Below are positions 52,995 through 62,293 of a stretch of DNA of 64,000 nt, piece by piece. The first letter of the stretch is position 1; each line of letters opens with the position of its first letter. The notes under the pieces were generated by a model that saw only the letters and a program-made list of their open reading frames with translations, did not search any database and was not told the DNA's origin. The position numbers and the translations under genes are program-made. The DNA is from Streptomyces pinistramenti (GTDB lineage: Bacteria; Actinomycetota; Actinomycetes; Streptomycetales; Streptomycetaceae): the NCBI RefSeq assembly GCF_020564935.1, contig NZ_JAJCXB010000011.1:1-64000 (forward strand), written 5' to 3'.

Positions 52995-53290
52995 ACCCGG
53001 TCTACTACCTCTATCTCGCCGCCCTGTTGTTCACCATCGGCGCGGCCGGGGTGCTGATCAGGCGGAACGCCATCGTGGTGTTCATGTGCATCGAGCTGAT
53101 GCTCAACGCCTGCAACCTCGCCTTCGTCACCTTCTCGCGGATGCACGGCAATCTCGACGGCCAGATCATCGCCTTCTTCACGATGGTCGTCGCCGCGGCC
53201 GAGGTCGTGGTCGGCCTGGCGATCATCGTGACGATCTTCCGCACCCGTCATACGGCCTCGGTCGACGACGCCAGCCTGATGAAGCTGTAA
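52991..53290 (+). CDS. nuoK: NADH-quinone oxidoreductase subunit K
   Basis: 99-aa membrane subunit, three helices, related to Mrp antiporter subunit MnhC. It retains the buried glutamates in [14 protein letters not shown] (near residue 36) and in [13 protein letters not shown] (near residue 70), both needed for proton movement. 13 nt to nuoL. Confidence 0.97.
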   Translation: MNPVYYLYLAALLFTIGAAGVLIRRNAIVVFMCIELMLNACNLAFVTFSRMHGNLDGQIIAFFTMVVAAAEVVVGLAIIVTIFRTRHTASVDDASLMKL

Positions 53291-53303
53291 GGGGTCGCAC
53301 AAA

Positions 53304-55187
53304 GTGGAGAACTTGATCGCGCTGCTTGTCGCGGCACCGCTGGTCGGTGCGGCCCTGCTGCTGTGCGGCGGAAAACGGCTCGACCGCGCAGGCCACTGGA
53401 TCGGCACGCTCCTGGCGGTGGCCTCGTTCGCCGTCGCCGCGGTGCTCTTCGCCGACATGCTCGGCAAGAGCGCCGGGGACCGCGCCCTGCACCAGCACCT
53501 GTTCAGCTGGATCCCGGTCGGCGGCTTCCGCGCCGACCTCGCCTTCCAGCTCGACCAGCTGTCGATGACCTTCGTCCTGCTGATCACCGGTGTCGGATCG
53601 CTGATCCACATCTACTCGATCGGCTACATGGAGCACGACGAGCGGCGCCGCCGCTTCTTCGGCTACCTCAACCTCTTCCTCGCGGCGATGCTGCTGCTCG
53701 TCCTCGCCGACAACTACCTTCTGCTGTACGTCGGCTGGGAGGGCGTCGGCCTCGCCTCGTACCTCCTCATCGGGTTCTGGCAGCACAAGCCCAGCGCCGC
53801 CACCGCAGCCAAGAAGGCGTTCCTCGTCAACCGCGTCGGTGACGTCGGCCTGTCCATCGCGATCATGCTGATGTTCACCACGTTCGGGACCTTCGCCTTC
53901 GGCCCGGTGCTCGCCGCGACCGGTGACACCGGAGAGGGCAAGCTGACCGCCATCGGCCTGATGCTGCTGCTGGCCGCCTGCGGCAAGTCCGCCCAGGTGC
54001 CGCTGCAGTCCTGGCTGGGCGACGCGATGGAGGGCCCGACCCCGGTCTCGGCCCTGATCCACGCCGCCACCATGGTCACCGCCGGCGTGTACCTCATCAC
54101 CCGCTCCGGGGCGATCTTCAACGCCGCTCCGGACGCCCAGATGGCCGTCGTCGTGGTCGGCGCCGTCACGCTCCTCTTCGGTGCGATCGTCGGTTGCGCC
54201 AAGGACGACATCAAGAAGGCGCTGGCCGGTTCGACGATGTCGCAGATCGGCTACATGATTCTGGCGGCCGGCCTCGGCCCGATCGGCTACGCCTTCGCGA
54301 TCATGCACCTGGTCACTCACGGCTTCTTCAAGGCGGGCCTCTTCCTCGGCGCCGGATCCGTGATGCACGGCATGAACGACGAAGTGGACATGCGCCGTTA
54401 CGGCGGCCTCCGCAGGTACATGCCGGTCACCTTCATCACCTTCGGCCTCGGATACCTCGCGATCATCGGCTTCCCCGGCCTGTCCGGCTTCTTCTCCAAG
54501 GACAAGATCATCGAAGCGGCCTTCGCCAAGGGCGGCACCGAGGGCTGGATCCTCGGCGGAGCGGCCCTGCTGGGCGCCGCGATCACCGCGTTCTACATGA
54601 CGCGCGTGATGCTGATGACGTTCTTCGGCGAGAAGCGCTGGGATCCGCAGGAGGTCCACCCGCACGAGTCGCCCAAAACCATGACGATTCCGATGATCGT
54701 GCTCGCCGTCGGATCGGTCTTCGCCGGCGGCCTGTTCAGCATCAACGACGCGTTCGTCAGCTGGCTGGAACCGGTCACCTCCTTCGAGCACGGCCACTCA
54801 CCGCTCAGCGCGACGGCCACCACCACCGCCACCATCGTGGTGCTGCTCGTCGGTGCCGGCCTCGCCTGGCTGATGTACGGCCGCAAGCCCGTCCCCGCCG
54901 TCGCCCCGCGCGGCTCGCTGCTCACCCGCGCCGCCCGCCGCGACCTCCTCCAGGACGACTTCAACCACGTCGTCCTGGTGCGCGGCGGCGAACACCTCAC
55001 CCGCACTTTGGTCTACCTCGACCACTCGCTGGTGGATGGCGCGGTCAACGGCACCGCGGCCACGATGGGCGGACTCTCCGGCCGGCTGCGCCAGTTGCAG
55101 AGCGGCTTCGTCCGCTCGTACGCAGTCCAGATGTTGGGCGGGGCGGCCGTGCTCGTCGCCGCGACCCTGCTGATGAGGGGTGTCTGA
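53304..55187 (+). CDS. nuoL: NADH-quinone oxidoreductase subunit L
   Basis: Antiporter-like proton-pumping subunit, 627 aa, about 16 helices. Conserved [14 protein letters not shown] near residue 148 (Glu), [31 protein letters not shown] split over TM7-8 (Lys, and the loop with Glu), and the C-terminal lateral helix region. GTG start. The last ~70 residues form the amphipathic lateral helix end. 3 nt to nuoM. Confidence 0.96.
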   Translation: MENLIALLVAAPLVGAALLLCGGKRLDRAGHWIGTLLAVASFAVAAVLFADMLGKSAGDRALHQHLFSWIPVGGFRADLAFQLDQLSMTFVLLITGVGSLIHIYSIGYMEHDERRRRFFGYLNLFLAAMLLLVLADNYLLLYVGWEGVGLASYLLIGFWQHKPSAATAAKKAFLVNRVGDVGLSIAIMLMFTTFGTFAFGPVLAATGDTGEGKLTAIGLMLLLAACGKSAQVPLQSWLGDAMEGPTPVSALIHAATMVTAGVYLITRSGAIFNAAPDAQMAVVVVGAVTLLFGAIVGCAKDDIKKALAGSTMSQIGYMILAAGLGPIGYAFAIMHLVTHGFFKAGLFLGAGSVMHGMNDEVDMRRYGGLRRYMPVTFITFGLGYLAIIGFPGLSGFFSKDKIIEAAFAKGGTEGWILGGAALLGAAITAFYMTRVMLMTFFGEKRWDPQEVHPHESPKTMTIPMIVLAVGSVFAGGLFSINDAFVSWLEPVTSFEHGHSPLSATATTTATIVVLLVGAGLAWLMYGRKPVPAVAPRGSLLTRAARRDLLQDDFNHVVLVRGGEHLTRTLVYLDHSLVDGAVNGTAATMGGLSGRLRQLQSGFVRSYAVQMLGGAAVLVAATLLMRGV

Positions 55188-55190
55188 GCC

Positions 55191-56849
55191 ATGTCGTTTC
55201 CCCTACTGACGGCCACCGCCGTGGTGCCGGCGGTCGGTGCCGTCGCCACCGCCGCGCTGCCCGCGGCCAAGCGCACCGCCGCCAAGTGGGTGGCGCTGTC
55301 CTTCTCGCTGGCCACCTTCGTGCTGGCCCTCGTGATCGCGATCCGCTTCACACCGGGCGCCAAGGGCCCCTTCCAGCTGACCGAATCGCACGCCTGGATC
55401 GCCGACTTCGGCGTCCGCTACGAACTCGGCGTGGACGGCATCGCCGTCGCCCTGATCGCGCTCACCGCCCTGCTGATCCCGTTCGTCATCCTGGCGGGCT
55501 GGCACGACGCCGACCCCCTGGAAGAGACACGCCCCAACCGTCGCTGGCGCCCCACCCAGGGCTTCTTCGCGCTGATCCTGGCCGTCGAGGCGATGGTGGT
55601 CATCTCCTTCGAGGCCACCGACGTCTTCCTCTTCTACCTCTTCTTCGAAGCCATGCTGATCCCGATGTACTTCCTCATCGGCGGCTTCGGGGACGGCGCG
55701 GGGGAGCACGGCGAGGAGCAGGCCGCCACCCAACGGTCCTACGCCGCGGTGAAGTTCCTGCTCTACAACCTCGCCGGCGGCCTGATCATGCTGGCCGCCG
55801 TCATCGGGCTGTACGCCGCCACCGCCGACCAACTCGGCGCCGGCACCTTCTCCTTGCCGCAGATCGTCGAGGCACGGGCCGCCGGGCACCTGCACCTCGG
55901 CGCCGGCACCGAACGCCTGCTCTTCCTCGGCTTCTTCTTCGCCTTCGCGGTGAAGGCGCCGCTGTGGCCGCTGCACACCTGGCTGCCCAACGCCATGGGC
56001 GAGTCGACATCGCCGGTCGCCGTGCTGATCACCGCAGTCGTCGACAAGGTCGGCACGTTCGCGATGCTCCGCTTCTGCATCCAGCTCTTCCCCGAAGCCA
56101 GCAAGTGGGCCACCCCGGTCATCCTGATCCTCGCCCTGATCAGCGTGCTCTACGGCGCGCTGCTCGCGGTCGGCCAGCGGGACATCAAGCGCCTGATCGC
56201 CTACGCCTCGATCTCCCACTTCGGCTTCATCATCCTGGGCATCTTCGCGATGACCTCCCAGGGCCAGGGCGGCGCCACCCTCTACATGGTCAACCACGGC
56301 ATCTCGACCGCCGCGCTGATGCTGGTCGCCGGATTCCTGATCAGCCGCCGCGGCTCGCGCCTGATCGCGGACTACGGCGGGGTGCAGAAGGTCGCCCCCG
56401 TCCTCGCCGGCACGTTCCTGATCGGCGGCCTGGCCACCCTCTCGCTGCCCGGCCTCGCCCCGTTCGTCAGTGAATTCCTGGTACTGGTCGGCACGTTCAG
56501 CCGCTATCCGGTGATCGGCATCATCGCCAGCGCCGCCATCGTCCTCGCCGCGCTCTACGTCCTCGTCCTCTACCAGCGGACGATGACAGGACCGGTGAAG
56601 GCCGAGGTCCGGAAGATGCCGGACCTCCGGGTGCGGGAGCTGGTGGTGGTGGCACCGCTGATCGCGCTGCTGCTCTTCCTCGGGGTGTACCCGAAGCCGC
56701 TGACCGACCTCGTCAACCCGGCGGTCGAGCACACCCTCTCCGTCGTGGACAAGCAGGACCCCAAGCCCGACGTACACGTGGACGCCACCACCGGCGGCAG
56801 CCGGCCCGGCCATGCCACGCACGGTGACGATGCGGAGGCCGCGAAGTGA
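55191..56849 (+). CDS. nuoM: NADH-quinone oxidoreductase subunit M
   Basis: Antiporter-like proton-pumping subunit, 552 aa, about 14 helices. FYLFFEAMLIPMYFLIGG near residue 148 has the key Glu, and AFAVKAPLWPLHTWLPNAMGE near residue 250 the Lys. The C-terminal ~40 residues are hydrophilic (Asp/His/Gly). Overlaps nuoN by 4 nt. Confidence 0.96.
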   Translation: MSFPLLTATAVVPAVGAVATAALPAAKRTAAKWVALSFSLATFVLALVIAIRFTPGAKGPFQLTESHAWIADFGVRYELGVDGIAVALIALTALLIPFVILAGWHDADPLEETRPNRRWRPTQGFFALILAVEAMVVISFEATDVFLFYLFFEAMLIPMYFLIGGFGDGAGEHGEEQAATQRSYAAVKFLLYNLAGGLIMLAAVIGLYAATADQLGAGTFSLPQIVEARAAGHLHLGAGTERLLFLGFFFAFAVKAPLWPLHTWLPNAMGESTSPVAVLITAVVDKVGTFAMLRFCIQLFPEASKWATPVILILALISVLYGALLAVGQRDIKRLIAYASISHFGFIILGIFAMTSQGQGGATLYMVNHGISTAALMLVAGFLISRRGSRLIADYGGVQKVAPVLAGTFLIGGLATLSLPGLAPFVSEFLVLVGTFSRYPVIGIIASAAIVLAALYVLVLYQRTMTGPVKAEVRKMPDLRVRELVVVAPLIALLLFLGVYPKPLTDLVNPAVEHTLSVVDKQDPKPDVHVDATTGGSRPGHATHGDDAEAAK

Positions 56850-58498
56850 GTTCCGTGGCGACTGTCCACAGCCTGTGGATGACGGCGGCCGATGCGCCCG
56901 GCAGGATCCCGGGGCCGCACATCGAGTACGCCCAGCTCTCCCCGACCCTGATCGTCCTCGGCGCCGCGGTCCTCGGCATCCTCGTCGAGGCGTTCCTGCC
57001 GCGCCGCAGCCGCTATCACACCCAGCTGCTGCTGTCCGTGGTGGCGCTGGCCGCCGCGTTCGCCGCGGTGATCGGCCTGGCGGCCGGCGGCTTCGGCACG
57101 TCGAAGGCGCATGTCGCGGCCATGGGCGCGATTGCCGTCGACGGCCCCGCGCTCTTCCTCCAGGGCACCATTCTGCTGGTCTCGCTGGTCGCCGTGTTCA
57201 CCTTCGCCGAGCGCAGGCTCGACCCGGCGTCGCACGGCAAGCGGGTCGACTCCTTCGCCGCGCAGGCCGCGGCGGTGCCCGGCGGCAAGGCCGAACAGGA
57301 AGCCGTCAAAGCCGGGTTCACCACCACCGAGGTCTTCCCGATCGTGCTGTTCGCGGTCGGCGGCATGCTCGTCTTCCCCGCCGCCAACGACCTGCTGACC
57401 CTTTTCATCGCCCTGGAGGTCTTCTCCCTCCCGCTCTACATCCTGTGCACGCTGGCCCGCCGCCAGCGGCTGCTGTCGCAGGAAGCCGCGCTCAAGTACT
57501 TCCTGCTCGGCGCGTTCTCCTCGGCGTTCCTCCTGTTCGGCATCGCCCTGCTCTACGGCTACGCCGGGACGGTCACCTACGCCGGCATCGCCGAGGTCGT
57601 CGCCGACGGCGCGAAGCAGATCGACCCGGCACTGGCCGGCACCATGGGCAACGACGCGTTGCTGCTGATCGGCGCCGCGCTGGTGCTGATGGGCCTGCTG
57701 TTCAAGGTCGGCGCCGTCCCGTTCCACATGTGGACGCCGGACGTCTACCAGGGTGCCCCCACGCCGGTCACCGGCTTCATGGCTGCCGCCACGAAGGTCG
57801 CCGCCTTTGGAGCGCTGCTGCGGTTGTTGTACGTGGTGTTGCCTGGGCTGCGGTGGGACTGGCGGCCGGTGATGTGGGGCGTCGCGATCATCACCATGCT
57901 GGCCGGTGCGATCGTGGCCATCACCCAGACCGACATCAAGCGGCTGCTGGCCTACTCCTCCATCGCGCACGCCGGCTTCATCCTGGCCGGTGTCCTCGCC
58001 ACCAGCGAGGACGGCATCTCCTCGGTGCTCTTCTACCTTGCCGCGTACTCCTTCGTGACGCTCGGCGCCTTCGCCGTCGTCACCCTGGTGCGCGACGCCG
58101 GCGGCGAGGCGACGCACCTGTCCAAGTGGGCGGGTCTCGGGCGGCGTTCGCCGCTGGTGGCCGCGGTCTTCGCGGTCTTCCTGCTGGCCTTCGCGGGCAT
58201 CCCGCTGACCTCAGGTTTCGCCGGAAAATTCGCGGTGTTCAAGGCCGCGGCGCAGAGCGGCGCCGGCTGGCTGGTCGTCATCGGTGTGCTCTCGTCGGCC
58301 ATCGCCGCGTTCTTCTACATCCGGGTGATCGTGCTGATGTTCTTCAGCGAGCCGAAGGCCGACGGCCCGACGGTCGCGGTGCCCAGCCCGCTGACCACGA
58401 CGGCCATCGCGATCGGCGTCGCCGTCACCGTCGTACTCGGCGTGGCACCGCAGTACTTCCTCGATCTGGCGGGCCAGGCGAGCGTCTTCGTCCGCTGA
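56846..58498 (+). CDS. nuoN: NADH-quinone oxidoreductase subunit N
   Basis: Last subunit of the operon, antiporter-like, 550 aa, about 14 helices. FIALEVFSLPLYILC near residue 185 has the Glu, and LLFKVGAVPFHMWTPDVYQGAPTPVTGF (spanning residues ~285-312) the Lys. An insertion of ~40 hydrophilic residues follows TM3 (near residues 130-160). The GTG start overlaps the nuoM stop. Followed at 22 nt by a 24-bp hairpin. Confidence 0.96.
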   Translation: MSSVATVHSLWMTAADAPGRIPGPHIEYAQLSPTLIVLGAAVLGILVEAFLPRRSRYHTQLLLSVVALAAAFAAVIGLAAGGFGTSKAHVAAMGAIAVDGPALFLQGTILLVSLVAVFTFAERRLDPASHGKRVDSFAAQAAAVPGGKAEQEAVKAGFTTTEVFPIVLFAVGGMLVFPAANDLLTLFIALEVFSLPLYILCTLARRQRLLSQEAALKYFLLGAFSSAFLLFGIALLYGYAGTVTYAGIAEVVADGAKQIDPALAGTMGNDALLLIGAALVLMGLLFKVGAVPFHMWTPDVYQGAPTPVTGFMAAATKVAAFGALLRLLYVVLPGLRWDWRPVMWGVAIITMLAGAIVAITQTDIKRLLAYSSIAHAGFILAGVLATSEDGISSVLFYLAAYSFVTLGAFAVVTLVRDAGGEATHLSKWAGLGRRSPLVAAVFAVFLLAFAGIPLTSGFAGKFAVFKAAAQSGAGWLVVIGVLSSAIAAFFYIRVIVLMFFSEPKADGPTVAVPSPLTTTAIAIGVAVTVVLGVAPQYFLDLAGQASVFVR

Positions 58499-58519
58499 TC
58501 CCGCACCGCCCGTCCCAGA

Positions 58520-58574
58520 CACGAACGGCCGCCGCCCGGCACCGACTTCAGGTGCCGGGCGGCGGCCGTTCGTG
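58520..58574. terminator. 24-bp perfect terminator hairpin of the nuo operon
   Basis: Arms 58520-58543 and 58551-58574 pair perfectly around a 7-nt loop. It lies between convergent nuoN and a lipoprotein gene and can serve both. No T-run, typical of actinobacteria. Confidence 0.9.
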
Positions 58575-58595
58575 CGTCGCCCGTGTTCGTCGCCC

Positions 58596-59087
58596 TCAGC
58601 TGCCGTTGGGCACGCCGCTGGGCAGCTCCGGCAGGTCGGGAATCTTCACCTTGCCGTCGGTCGACCGGGCGTACTTCTCGGTGGGGCCGCCCTTCCAGCT
58701 GACGGTCAGGGACGTGCCGTCGGAGCCGGGCGTGAGCGTGCCCATCGTGCGGGTGTCGTCTTTGGTGGTGCACTTGAGCGCGGCCACGGCCATGCCGCCC
58801 ATCTTCTCGACCTTGCCCAGGCAGGCGGTCTTGTGGCCCTGGCTGAGCGCCACCGTCCCGTTGCTGATGGCCAGGATGAGCGGATCGCCCGCCGACTCCG
58901 TCTGCCAGGCACCGTCGAGAGAGCCGCCGTCGGCGGGCTTGCCCGCGCCGTCCGGCGCTGTGGGAGCCGTCGGCTCCGGCTGCTTGCCGTCCTTGTTCCC
59001 GGAGTTGCTGTCGCCGCTGCTGCCGCAGCCGCTGAGCAGTATCGCGGCGAGGGCGGCCGCTCCGGCGATCTGCGCTGCCTTGCGCAC
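58596..59087 (-). CDS. Hypothetical lipoprotein (163 aa)
   Basis: Start GTG 59087 has GAGGAG 6 nt upstream and gives a clean lipoprotein signal with lipobox LLSGC near residue 20. A Ser/Gly/Asp linker follows, then a beta-rich domain of ~110 residues with GSLDGAWQTESAGDPL and two Cys (TACLGK and ALKCTTK) that could pair. No family recognised. Surface-exposed; role unknown. Not in an operon with nuo. Confidence 0.75.
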   Translation of the reverse strand: MRKAAQIAGAAALAAILLSGCGSSGDSNSGNKDGKQPEPTAPTAPDGAGKPADGGSLDGAWQTESAGDPLILAISNGTVALSQGHKTACLGKVEKMGGMAVAALKCTTKDDTRTMGTLTPGSDGTSLTVSWKGGPTEKYARSTDGKVKIPDLPELPSGVPNGS

Positions 59088-59235
59088 GTACGTCTCCTCG
59101 GTCGGTGGTGGAACAGGGAGACGTGAGGCTAGCAGCCGGCCGGCCACCGGGAGCGGGTGTCCGGAGACGGGCGGGAGATCCCGCATCCGCCCCTGCCTCC
59201 CGGTAGTGCCGGCCTGCGCGGTGGGCCACCGGGGG

Positions 59236-59955
59236 CTACTTGTCGGCGCCGACCGGGCTCACGGTGATGTGCATGGCGGAGTCGGTGGCAGGAACGTTGA
59301 TGTAGAGCTTCAGGGTGCGGGAGTGGGTCTCGTTGGGCGGGGTGACCACCATGCTGGTGAAGGTCAGCCCGCTGCCGCCCGAGTGGTTCGGCGGGAAGCG
59401 CAGCGTGAACCGGGTGTCCTGCCCCGTCCGCAGCGTCACGCGCGGCGCGGCGGATGTGGTGCGCTCCGCGCTGTAGCTGCCGAACTGCGACTTGAGGTCG
59501 ACACCGGGGAAACCCTGCATCGAACACGTCGCGGAGCCCGTGTTCTTGAGATGTATCAGAACCTGCCCCTCAGCCTTCCCGCCGGAGGCGCTCAGCTTCA
59601 GATGGGAGGTCTTGCAGCCGGTGGGCGCCGACTGCCGTGGCGCGCTCGCCTCGGCAGCAGGCTTCGTCACCTTCGCGGAATGGGAGTCCGAAGCCGGCTT
59701 CTTCGCCGGAGCCGACGTCTCCGGCGAACCCGAGGCCGAAGCCGACTCCTTGGGGGAAGCCGACGTCGACTCCTTGGGCGAGGCCGAGGGCGATCCGCCT
59801 TCAGGTGTCGCTGTGCCACCGTCCGCCGCGCTCTGCGAGGGAGCCGCGCTCGCGGCCGAAGACGCGTCCTTGCTGCCGCCGCCGTCACACGCCGTGAGCG
59901 AGAGACCGGCCGCGACCACAGCCACGGCGAGTACCGGCATTTTCTGAACGCGCAT
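59236..59955 (-). CDS. DUF4232 domain lipoprotein
   Basis: 239-aa lipoprotein: MRVQKMPVLAVAVVAAG signal with lipobox LTAC near residue 23, a long Ser/Ala/Pro/Lys linker with imperfect SASPKES repeats (about residues 50-85), and a C-terminal DUF4232 beta-domain starting at GCKTSHLKLS, with GSATCSMQGFPGVDL as hallmark; the two Cys probably form a disulfide. ATG 59955 has GGAGG 7 nt upstream. Function unknown. Confidence 0.85.
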   Translation of the reverse strand: MRVQKMPVLAVAVVAAGLSLTACDGGGSKDASSAASAAPSQSAADGGTATPEGGSPSASPKESTSASPKESASASGSPETSAPAKKPASDSHSAKVTKPAAEASAPRQSAPTGCKTSHLKLSASGGKAEGQVLIHLKNTGSATCSMQGFPGVDLKSQFGSYSAERTTSAAPRVTLRTGQDTRFTLRFPPNHSGGSGLTFTSMVVTPPNETHSRTLKLYINVPATDSAMHITVSPVGADK

Positions 59956-60191
59956 CGCTATGCCTCCAGGTAAAGGTTGCTGCCCCTGCCGGCAACCCCC
60001 AAGCCTCCCCAGCCTCAAGAGCGTCACGAGCAAGATTTTTTGATCACGCGGACAGTGACGCTACGGCCCCGCATCCCCCTTGCAAACCCTGCATACATGG
60101 CCGTTACGCAGAGGTTGGAGATCCGTGATGTGACGACAACCCTGCACGTCAGCGAGGTCAGGGGCACGACGCCCCCACCTGGCGAAGCCGC

Positions 60192-60917
60192 CTAGCCACC
60201 GGCCCCCGCATTCGCCGCGTTCCGGTCCCGCTGGACGGCGCGCAGTGCGGCCCGCGACGTCCACTCCGCCTTGGCCATCGCGCGCAACTCCCGCCGCAGC
60301 GGCCGGTATACGCCGTCCCGCAGCAGCTTCGCGTCCAGGGTGACCGCCGACGCATGCGCCCCGAGCATCCGGGCGCGGGGCTCGGCGTACACCCGGGCCA
60401 CGGCCGCGGCGGCCTCCCGCCCGCCCCCGGCCCGTGCCTGCTCCCTGGCCAGCGCCCCTGCCTGTGCCCGTGCGGCGAAGCGCGCCCGTACCGGGCCGCC
60501 CAGGTCCACCGGCCCCGCGGGGAACCGCTCGTAGGGAAGGATCCCCAGCACCCGCCGGGACTCCCTGCGGACCGCGCCACGCTCCTCCAGCCGCCGCAGG
60601 CACAGCCCGATGAGCGATCGGCCCGCGGAGCACACCCAACGGTGCGCAGGCGCGCCCCCGTTGCCCTTCCCGGGCGCCGGCAGCAGGGCCAGCGCGCCGT
60701 CCAGCACCGGATCGCCCAGCGGCAGCGGATTGACCACCACCACCCGGTCACCGCGCTCGACGGCGATCCGCCCCGCCGCCTCCAGGTCGGCGAGCGCCGC
60801 GCCCGCTGTGCCGTACCGGAGGAAGGAGGGCTTGACCGCCATCCGGCCGCGCACCGGATCCAGGGCGAGCAGCAGCAGTTCCTCGGCGAGGGTGAGTGTG
60901 TCCGGCGGCCCGTTCAT
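60192..60917 (-). CDS. GPP34 (GOLPH3-like) family phosphoprotein
   Basis: 241-aa all-helical protein with the GPP34 pattern: LTLAEELLLLALDPVRGR at the N-terminus, ALADLEAAGRIAVERGDRVVV near residue 40, and VTLDAKLLRDGVYRPLRREL near residue 192. Eukaryotic GOLPH3 binds phosphatidylinositol-4-phosphate; bacterial members are common in actinomycetes and of unknown role. Its ATG overlaps the stop of fumarylacetoacetase (ATGA), so they are co-translated. Confidence 0.85.
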   Translation of the reverse strand: MNGPPDTLTLAEELLLLALDPVRGRMAVKPSFLRYGTAGAALADLEAAGRIAVERGDRVVVVNPLPLGDPVLDGALALLPAPGKGNGGAPAHRWVCSAGRSLIGLCLRRLEERGAVRRESRRVLGILPYERFPAGPVDLGGPVRARFAARAQAGALAREQARAGGGREAAAAVARVYAEPRARMLGAHASAVTLDAKLLRDGVYRPLRRELRAMAKAEWTSRAALRAVQRDRNAANAGAGG

Positions 60918-62125
60918 GCCCCGGGGTCGGTGTCCCGTGCGGGCAGGATGCGGCCGGTGACCTCGCCCAGGCCGATCCGGGCGCCCTCCGGGCCCGGCGC
61001 CCAGGCCGTGAGGGTGACCTCGTCGCCGTCCTGGAGGTACGGCCCCTTGCCCTGGGTGAGTTCGAGCAGGCAGCCGAGCTGGTCCGGTTCGGGGCCGGAG
61101 ACCGTGCCGGACGCGTAGAGGTCGCCGGTACGCAGCGAGGCGCCGTTGACCGTCATATGGGTCAGCTGCTGGGCGGCCGTCCAGTACATCGTCGAGAACG
61201 GCGGGCGGGAGACCGTCTCGCCGTTGATGCGCACCTCGATGCGCAGATCGATGCCGCCCGGTTCGGCCGCCGCGTCATCGAGGTACGGCAGCAGCGGCAG
61301 TTCCCGGGCGGGCGGGGCGGTACGGGCGTCGTCCAGGGCGTCGAGGGGCGTGATCCAGGCGGAGACGGACGTGGCGAAGGACTTGCCGAGGAACGGGCCG
61401 AGCGGGACGTACTCCCACGCCTGGATGTCCCGCGCCGACCAGTCGTTGAGCAGGCAGACGCCGAAGACGTGGTCACGGAAGGCGCCCAGGGCGACCGGCT
61501 CGTGCAGCGTGGAGGGGGCGCCGACCACGAAGCCGACCTCCGCCTCGATGTCGAGCCGGACCGAAGGCCCGAACGACGGAACGGCATCCGCGGGAGCCTT
61601 GCGCTGCCCGTGGGGACGCACCACCGGCGTGCCGCTGACGACGATGGTGCCGGCCCGGCCGTGGTAACCGATCGGCAGATGCTTCCAGTTCGGGGGCAGG
61701 GCGGCGTCGTTGGGGCGGAAGATCTTGCCGACGTTGGTGGCGTGATGTTCGCTGGCGTAGAAGTCGACGTAGTCCGCGACCTCGAACGGGAGGTGCAGCG
61801 TCACCTCGTCCAGCGGATGCAGCAGCGGCGTGATCGCGCTGCGGTGCGCGGGATCGGTCACCGCAGCCCGTACGGCCGCACGGACCTCCTGCCACACCGA
61901 ACGCCCCGCGGCCAGCAGCGGGTTGAGCGTCGGCGCCTGAAGGACATCGGCATGCTCGGGCCGTACGGCATCGGGCAACGCGCTCAGGTCCAGCACATGG
62001 CGGCCGTACCGGACCCCGATCCGGCGCAGCGCGGGCGCCGCAGCGGTGCTGAAGACGCCGTAGGGCAGGGTGTGCGGGCCGAAGGGATCGCCTTCCGCCA
62101 GGTCGAACGGGCTCTGCTCGGTCAT
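60914..62125 (-). CDS. fahA: Fumarylacetoacetase
   Basis: Last step of tyrosine/homogentisate degradation: hydrolyses 4-fumarylacetoacetate to fumarate and acetoacetate. 403 aa with the N-terminal SH3-like domain and the C-terminal FAH barrel. Metal-ligand motifs DFYASEHHATNVG near residue 125, LDIEAEVGFVVG near residue 196 and LLNDWSARDIQAWEYVPLG near residue 224 are intact. GGAG lies a few nt before the ATG. hmgA or hpd are not next to it here; the partner gene is a GPP34 protein. Confidence 0.93.
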   Translation of the reverse strand: MTEQSPFDLAEGDPFGPHTLPYGVFSTAAAPALRRIGVRYGRHVLDLSALPDAVRPEHADVLQAPTLNPLLAAGRSVWQEVRAAVRAAVTDPAHRSAITPLLHPLDEVTLHLPFEVADYVDFYASEHHATNVGKIFRPNDAALPPNWKHLPIGYHGRAGTIVVSGTPVVRPHGQRKAPADAVPSFGPSVRLDIEAEVGFVVGAPSTLHEPVALGAFRDHVFGVCLLNDWSARDIQAWEYVPLGPFLGKSFATSVSAWITPLDALDDARTAPPARELPLLPYLDDAAAEPGGIDLRIEVRINGETVSRPPFSTMYWTAAQQLTHMTVNGASLRTGDLYASGTVSGPEPDQLGCLLELTQGKGPYLQDGDEVTLTAWAPGPEGARIGLGEVTGRILPARDTDPGA

Positions 62126-62293
62126 GACAGCTCCTCGCGTTCTACGTAACCGACGGGCCGGTGGGCCCCCGCCGCACAGAGTACGACCGCCCCGCCACCC
62201 CACGTGCGGCCTGTGGAAAACCCCCGCCCGCACAGAAGGGCGAGGCGGGATGCGGGAAGGGGACCACCGGCCGGCGGCCGCCGATGCGGCCGG

